This document shows positions 57,913-64,000 of a stretch of DNA of 64,000 nucleotides, one piece after another. The position numbers were made by a program, and so were the translations under genes. Positions within the stretch are counted from its first letter, which is position 1, and each line of letters starts with the position of its first letter. The notes below the pieces were generated by a model. The model was not told the origin of the DNA. It was given only the letters and a program-made list of their open reading frames with translations, and made no database searches. This DNA is from Plantago ovata (Eukaryota > Streptophyta > Magnoliopsida > Lamiales > Plantaginaceae), in assembly GCA_028274465.1 (NCBI GenBank), contig CM051458.1, forward strand, positions 82,728,085 to 82,792,084. The letters run 5' to 3'.

Positions 57913-60900
57913 CAGATAAAGACAATTCAACATGACTTAACGATGAGTCAACAGATAAATATAAAGACAAATAAATAATTAAATAACTACTCCCGTTAAT
58001 GGACTTGTCGGCCCACGAACTATAACCACGACTTGGATGGCCCGTGCGGATAGAAATCTCATCAACTTCGCACCCTCCCAACAGTTCGAGCTTTTGGGGG
58101 AGTATGAATTCTATCATCGCGATGGATGAGATGGAATTATTTCATCTTAAAATACTCGGAATCGAATCCTACCACACGCATCTCACCCGTATTAAATTGT
58201 CCACTTGTTGAGCCTCCCCAAAGAGGTTGAAATGAGCCCACAAGTGCGGGGGAGTGTTTGACGAATTTGAATTGGACTAGTTTCAAACCACCCTATTGGT
58301 TCGGGCTTGTGGATGATATTCAATTATTTCATCTTATAAGAACTTCGACAGAGCCAGATCTTGGGATTGAATCCCACCCATGAATCTTCACCCTATGAAA
58401 TTTTTCAGTCGTTAGACCTGTGTTAAATGAATTTAATATAAATAGATTAATTCGACTTAGACCTGTGTTAAATGAATTTAATATAAATAGATTAATTCGA
58501 CCATGTAGTTCTAACTTGCAGAAGAGTTATATATATATATCATAAATTAATTAAAGTATATAGTGTTTGTATTCTCAACGGAACTGCATGTTCACCAAAT
58601 CCTCAATAATTAATAATTAGACTATACTAGAAAAAACTAATTTATCTTTACCCCTCTAAAGCTAGCCACCGCTAATGTCTTAGTAGAAAATAGAAATATA
58701 CAAACACCTCGTCATAGAAAGTGACGATGATACAAATTAAGTACCTTAGCCAGCCAACCATGCATTCTGTGGAAAGGAGGAGAAGTGAGGTTATAATCTA
58801 AAATTCTGAAAAGATGAAACGACAACCGACCATGCATGTATCCCCTAACCGACCACTTGTCCTAATATTGGCCCCCGCCCCCGGCACTTGTGTACGTCCG
58901 AGAGCGATCTGAGATCCCTCTTGTGCATGGAGGAGATCTTGATATCGAAGTGCATGTCATGTTCACTATGATTGCAATACATTATTACATTATTACGACC
59001 TGATTGACTCGTTGTCCTGAATCGATAAAGTACGGTGGTAAAAATGATCAAAGAAGTAAATTTCAAGTCACCTTAACCAATTGAGTTACGGATAATTTCA
59101 AGTCACCTTAACCAATTGAGTTATCCGTTCACTATTCAAACATTATTTAAAATATCGTGATGTTAACTTTAATAATGTCTAACTAACATATACTACAATA
59201 CTATCAATCTTTGGTATTTATACCTTTTCATTAAAGTACTAATTATTTCTTTAAAAAAAACCTACTAATGATTTACCCAAGTATTCCAATCAGTCTCATT
59301 TGGTGACGGAACTTTGAAAGTTAAGCGCCGAACTAATTAGATCAAATATTCAAACAAATTGAACATCGATCTTTCCTTCACAAGAAAAAAAAAACTAAAT
59401 CCAATTCATCATTTGTATGCTGATGGAGTCCCTACCTCGGGGCATGCATGTGCATTGCATCGCCGCCCTTGTGCTGAGTTGTAATGACTTTTGACCTAAT
59501 AAGTCCGACAAATTGTGATCCCACAGCTTCAACTTGTACAATCTATCCCACCCTTTCCATGTGAAACACCATCATTTATTCGCTTTTGCATCTCCCTAAT
59601 TATATGTCTCGCTTTAATTTTCATTTGGATCAGTATCGACACAAAACAACAAACGCCAAACAAGAATTACTTGAGAAATGTGAAAAGATAGATGAGGATC
59701 ATGATCAGGAAGATAATTTGCATAAACCGGTCCGTTCACTTCACTATTGTGCAAAATATATAACATCACTCCATAAGTAGTTACTAGTATTTTACAAGTC
59801 ATTAAAATGACCTGAACAACTAAATAAATGTTCGAAATTTGGAGAAACAGATCGAGCTCTTTGCCCCTTGGCAATTTGTATGTGATAAGTGCCCATATAT
59901 CACTAGGAAAGGTTGTAACTAATTTCTCTCCAAAATTTTATAACTTGATTAATGCAAATTGTCCACTCTATCTTGTGCTTTGAGCCTTAAGTTCAAAACT
60001 TTTGTAAACTCACCCCATGAAATTTAGGATTGTTTTTTTTATAGGGGTCAATAATTTACATTTTGAAACTTCAAGGGCTAATCGTGAATCTTCTTATTTT
60101 AAGGGCAAATTGCATAAATACATAAAATTTAGAGGCGCAAATCAGAACCTTACAAAGGTTATGAGACATTTAACACAAATTGTCAAAATATCAGACATAA
60201 AATGATCTTTTGACAAGAAATTATTTCAAGTATTACAAACATAACGAAGATTACATTATACAAACATTCTACACTTCGAAAGTAAATTTAAAAGTTTAAA
60301 AATTAAGGTAATAATCCTCTCGCCACATGATTACGTACATGCACACATAACTTCTTAATTATTTATGTTGGCCGAAGCTGGATTTTTCGGGCTACTAAGC
60401 CTTTTTATTTGATGTTCTTCTTTAGATACTTATAGTATAATTTATTACCAGCTTAAGTACTCTTACAGATGTTCATAGATGTGAGATATGTTATTTTTGA
60501 ACTCGGTGGACATAATTAAGAGTTAACAGCATGAAATTAATTAGCATTATTACCAAAAGCAGGAAAAGGAAAATCAATGATAACAATGGAACTTTGATAA
60601 CCTGAAAAAGATTTATAACATACTACGTATAATAACCATTGACACGTAGTACATTCATACTTTAAAATTTAAAAAAGTTAGAAATAAAATATGTTTAATT
60701 TTTTTAAAAATATATTTAATATGTAAATTATCTTATTTTAATGTCTATTTATTCTAATGAAAATGTTAATTTTCAAAAAAAAATTTGAACTGCTAATTAT
60801 TTAGAATTTCGAAAATTGATTACATATGACCCCTAAGAAAGTGTTCATTTTCAATTTAGTTCATCTCTAGATCTGTTTAGGGATTTGCAAACTTGCATGC

Positions 60901-60930
60901 CAAACTTTCTGTAAATTGGCAAAGCTAACG
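57913..60930. other. Quiet intergenic DNA upstream of the dehydrin
   Basis: Contains a 45-bp tandem duplication (58412-58456 and 58457-58501) and a short one of TTTCAAGTCACCTTAACCAA near 59064-59125. A 64-codon plus frame at 59586-59780 has no recognisable family. No other gene is seen. Confidence 0.4.
58412..58501. repeat. 45-bp perfect tandem duplication
   Basis: TTAGACCTGTGTTAAATGAA at 58412 and again at 58457; all 45 bases are identical in both units, indicating a recent slip or duplication. Confidence 0.95.
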
Positions 60931-60935
60931 AAGCT

Positions 60936-61214
60936 GACACGTTGGTTTGCTAACGGGGCAGGTAAAAACGGGCATAGAATATTGTAAAGGAATTGTTAAT
61001 AATTAAGATAGTTGTTACGGATCCTAGTTGTTATCTACATTGGCGTCATCTCGGCGTTACATTTCCTATATAAACCCCTCCAGTTTCAAAACTTTAGTCA
61101 TTCAATTCCATTCTCTAAAGTCTAAACCAACAGCAAGTACTACACAATATATATTGCAATCAATATCATTCGCCTTACTGCAACTTTAATATCCTTAACA
61201 GTTTCTGAGAAAAA
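60936..61214 (+). promoter_or_regulatory. Dehydrin promoter: ABRE-like core, TATA box, leader
   Basis: TATATAAA at 61067-61074 precedes a leader of about 110 bases. GACACGTTGG at 60936-60945 has an ACGT core of the ABRE type, and GACACGTAG occurs near 60639. I found no CCGAC dehydration-responsive (CRT/DRE) core in the 700 bp upstream. ABA or stress control is inferred from the gene family. Confidence 0.55.
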
Positions 61215-63284
61215 ATGGCTGATGAAATGAAGTATGTGCACCACCACGAGACCAAGGTCGAGGAGCCATGCGATGTTCCGGTTGAGGAGAAGAGTGACCG
61301 CGGATTGTTCGGTTTCATTGAGAAGAAAGAGAAGAAGTGCGAGGAAGAGGTGATCATCCCTGATGAGTGTGAGGAGAACAAGCATGAGAGTTTGCTCCAT
61401 AAGCTCCAGCGCTCTAACAGCTCTAGCAGCTCTGTAAGTCCTCTAGCTCTTATACTACGTACTTCATTATAAGTTCGAAATTCTAACTTGTTTTAATATT
61501 TATGCAACTGGAGGATCAGTAGTAACCGTACCAGCGACTAGACCTTGGCCTATTCTTTGGACTTATGGACTATGTTTTGTTGTCAAATTTTAACTAGCAT
61601 TATTATGTCAAATATTAACGATCAAATTTTGTCAAATCCACAGTCCAGTGATGAGGAAGAGGTAGACGAATGCGGAGAGAAGAAAAAGAAGAAGAGCTTG
61701 AAGGAGAAGGTGGAGGAAAAACTACATGGGGAAAAGAAGGAAGAGGTCAAGTATGATGGAGTATATGCACCACCAGTTGAGAAGTGTGATGAGCCGGAGG
61801 AGAAGGAAGGGTTGATAGAGAAGATGAAAGAAAAGATCCATGGTGACAAGGAGGAAGAGGAGTGTGAGACCCCAAAACATATTGAGTGCGAGGAGGAGAA
61901 GGAAGGATTGTTGGAGAAGATCAAGGAGAAGATCCATGGCGACAAGAAGGAAGAGGAGTATGAGACCCCAAAATCTATTGAGTGCGAGGAGGAGAAGGAA
62001 GGATTGTTGGAGAAGATCAAGGAGAAGATCCATGGTGACAAGAAGGAGGAGGAGTGTGAGACCCCAAAACACATTGAGTGCGAGGAGGAGAAGGAAGGAT
62101 TGTTGGAGAAGATCAAGGAGAAGATCCATGGCGACAAGAAGGAGGAGGAGTGTGAGACCCCAAAACACATTGAGTGCGAGGAGGAGAAGGAAGGACTGTT
62201 GGAGAAGATCAAGGAGAAGATCCATGGCGACAAGGAGGAGTGTGAGACCCCAAAACATATTGAGTACGAGGAGGAGAAGGAGAAGGAAGGATTGTTAGAC
62301 AAGATCAAGGAGAAGATCCATGGTGACAAGAAGGAAGAGGAGTGTGAAACTCCAAAACCTATTGAGTGCGAGGAAGAGAAAGAAGGATTGTTGGAGAAGA
62401 TCAAGGAGAAGATCCATGGCGACAAGGAGGAGGAGTGTGAGACCCCAAAACATATTGAGTACGAGGAGGAGAAGGAGAAGGAAGGATTGTTGGAGAAGAT
62501 CAAGGAGAAGATCCATGGTGACAAGAAGGAAGAGGAGTGTGAGACCCCAAAATCTATTGAGTGCGAGGAGGAGAAGGAAGGATTGTTGGAGAAGATCAAG
62601 GAGAAGATCCATGGTGACAAGAAGGAGGAGGAGTGTGAGACCCCAAAACACATTGAGTGCGAGGAGGAGAAGGAAGGATTGTTGGAGAAGATCAAGGAGA
62701 AGATCCACGGCGACAAGGAGGAGGAGGAGTGTGAGACCCCAAAACATATTGAGTACGAGGAGGAAAAGGAGAAGGAAGGATTGTTGGAGAAGATCAAGGA
62801 GAAGATGCATGGCGACAAGAAGGAAGAGGAGTGTGAGACCCCAAAACATATTGAGTACGAGGAGGAGAAGGAGAAGGTAGGATTGTTGGAGAAGATCAAG
62901 GAGAAGATCCATGGCGAGAAGAAAGAGGAGGAGTGTGAGACCCCAAAACATATTGAGTGCGAGGAGGAGAAGGAAGGATTGTTGGAGAAGATCAAGGAGA
63001 AGATCCATGGCGACAAGAAGGAAGAGGAGTGTGATGCCCCACCACCCCCACCCCAAGTCGAGTGCGAGGAGGAGAAGGACAAGAAAGGCTTGTTAGAGAA
63101 GATCAAAGAGAAGTTCCACGGCGACAAGAAGAAAGAGGAGTGTGCGGCCCCACCTCCCCCACCACATGTCGAGTGCGAGGAGGAGAAGGAGAAGAAAGGT
63201 TTGTTTGAGAAGATTAAGGAGAAGATCCACCATTCCAAGAGTGATGATCATGAAGAAAAGGAGAAAGAAAAGGAATGCTACTGA
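61215..63284 (+). CDS. Acidic F/S/K-type dehydrin with 15 K-segments, 619 aa
   Basis: Exons 61215-61433 and 61644-63284 (1860 nt) join inside the S-segment, the conserved dehydrin intron site. Residue order: F-segment-like SDRGLFGFIEKKEKK (about 36-50), S-segment LQRSNSSSSS with SSDEEE (about 66-79), a basic KKKKKSLKEK and degenerate K-like EEKLHGEKK, then fifteen K-segments of the KEGLLEKIKEKIHGDKKEEE type spaced about 30-35 residues apart. K-segments form amphipathic helices that bind membranes and proteins in dried or cold cells; S-segments are phosphorylated. Dehydrins are cytosolic/nuclear, intrinsically disordered, heat-soluble protectants. Closest in style to spinach CAP85/COR85, which I recall as having 11 repeats. 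Odd points: linkers are CETPKHIEC-like, giving about 29 cysteines in a family usually without Cys, and the last two linkers are proline runs (APPPPP). The start ATG follows a strong AAAAATGGCT context. Confidence 0.95.
61801..63235 (+). repeat. In-gene tandem array of K-segment units
   Basis: Fifteen units of about 87-105 bp, each with GAGAAGATCAAGGAGAAGAT and a following CATGG(C/T)GACAAG. Two unit lengths alternate according to whether the linker is CETPKHIEC or CETPKHIEYEEEKE. Low sequence divergence implies recent expansion or gene conversion. Confidence 0.93.
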
Positions 63285-63847
63285 TTGTTCAAGCAAAAGC
63301 AAAGGAGCTAGTATGCATGTGGTTTGGTTTTGTGGAATGTGATTGGCTGCTTGTGTTGAAGTTATGATGCCTTTCTGATGGCTTGGTGTGTTTATTTTAC
63401 TTCATTGTTTTTCTTATCATTTTTTATATAATCTTTGTAATTTGAGTCCTTATTTGTTGTGAATGAATCTTTTATGTACTAGTTGTTTCAATGATTATAA
63501 AACCTTTGGCATTTTGTTTTAGCTCTCTGCATTTTTGGCATATAGCAGCAATTGAAGTACTTTTGAGAACTATAAATATAAAATAGGAGAGTTGTTACAG
63601 CCTTGAACAATTACTTTGTCTCTGGATTCAATGGATACACAAAATATATTTTCTGATCAGTACACAATTTTGTTTGAATTTTAACTGGTATGTTCGCGCA
63701 AAACATCTGCGATTATAAGCGTGATAATACGGAAACTTATCTGGACTTTATTTATGTACAGTTCCATTCGCATCAACGTAACTGTTGCAGTGGAAATACA
63801 GATGACAGCAAAAGAAAATGAAATGACATTTTGACAAAAGCAGATTT
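63285..63847. other. Convergent 3' flanks of dehydrin and ADH-like gene
   Basis: The dehydrin 3' UTR probably ends in the T-rich and AATGAATC region near 63420-63480. The rest would be the 3' UTR of the minus-strand gene. No other feature is visible. Confidence 0.45.
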
Positions 63848-63964
63848 TCACTTGTCCATCCAGATCACACATCTGAGGCTCTTTCCTTGGAGTAGCAAAT
63901 CGAAAGCTTCATTGATCTGTTCGAAACTAACCTCATGCGTCACAAACTTGTCAAGTTCCAGTTC
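63848..63964 (-). CDS. Last exon of an alcohol dehydrogenase-like gene (partial)
   Basis: On the minus strand, after a TGCATGCAG acceptor at 63965-63967, the frame reads ELELDKFVTHEVSFEQINEA, then FDLLLQGKSLRCVIWMDK and TGA (63848-63850). This is the C-terminal end of zinc-dependent medium-chain alcohol dehydrogenases (ADH-like class; usual end INKAFDL..GKSLRC.IWM), cytosolic NAD-dependent enzymes converting alcohols and aldehydes. Catalytic zinc ligands and the nucleotide-binding fold are outside the window. The specific subclass cannot be decided from 38 residues. Confidence 0.85.
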   Translation of the reverse strand, partial: ELELDKFVTHEVSFEQINEAFDLLLQGKSLRCVIWMDK

Positions 63965-64000
63965 CTGCATGCACATAGGCAACTTAATATCAAATGCTCA

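Noticed and set aside
61622..63238. 538-codon antisense frame (Ser/Phe-rich) and several other long frames over the dehydrin
   Set aside because: They are mirror frames of the repeated K-segment DNA; the repeat keeps all frames open. The sense frame alone has the F, S and K segments and a proper intron.
1..64000. CRISPR arrays, operons, Shine-Dalgarno sites, riboswitches
   Set aside because: Spliced plant nuclear genes and eukaryotic transposons throughout; repeated units found are tandem or transposon-derived, with no unique-spacer pattern.

Overview
The window is nuclear DNA from a flowering plant, most likely a eudicot of the Caryophyllales/Amaranthaceae (a spinach-like chenopod). The host genes have plant-type GT-AG introns. 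Most of the DNA is transposon-derived, with Stowaway, Tourist, hAT, MULE, LINE, SINE and LTR pieces. The acidic multi-K-segment dehydrin at the right end resembles the spinach cold-acclimation protein CAP85/COR85. The species assignment is inference.

Host genes. I rebuilt five genes by joining exons in frame; the first and last listed are intronless and window-truncated respectively. (1) A single-exon F-box/LRR gene (12711-14273, minus) with a broken paralogue at the left edge (1-853) and a short relic at 23115-23221. (2) A complete MET1-type maintenance DNA (cytosine-5) methyltransferase (24769-32610, minus; 12 coding exons, 1549 aa). (3) A lysine/histidine-transporter-like amino acid permease of the AAAP family (49409-53881, plus; 5 exons, 512 aa). 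(4) A small two-helix membrane protein (54297-55433, minus; 2 exons, 107 aa), tail to tail with the permease. (5) An F/S/K-type dehydrin (61215-63284, plus; 2 exons, 619 aa) with 15 K-segments and unusual cysteine-bearing linkers. The last exon of an alcohol dehydrogenase-like gene lies at the right edge (63848-63964, minus). A decayed R1-type NLR tail (11225-11700) and a tRNA-Glu(CTC)-like gene (34711-34783) complete the list.

Mobile DNA. Several elements have exact boundaries and target-site duplications readable from the sequence. These are two MULE-like elements of one family (4535-9351 and 20256-21941, 9-bp duplications), the second inserted in a LINE; another MULE-like family (23423-24403 and about 44080-45720) built around palindromic GCTCCGATCGGAGC units; a Tourist MITE inserted in its own sister copy (9578-10273); two clear Stowaways; a hAT MITE just upstream of the F-box gene (14370-14959); two SINE insertions with 15-bp and 11-bp duplications; a TRIM-like tandem LTR array (44131-44857); and a non-LTR element with a restriction-like-endonuclease-type C terminus sitting in (AAT)n repeats (40252-42960). 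LINE 3' pieces are frequent, including one in intron 2 of the permease.

Layout. 0-24 kb: F-box paralogues and dense transposons. 24.7-33 kb: MET1, whose intron 1 carries three 274-bp tandem repeats. 33-49 kb: a transposon-rich stretch without intact host protein genes. 49-55.5 kb: permease and small membrane protein. 55.6-61 kb: SINE and LTR fragments and quiet AT-rich DNA. 61-64 kb: dehydrin and the ADH-like gene end. The host genes do not form a pathway; each stands alone, as is usual in plant genomes.
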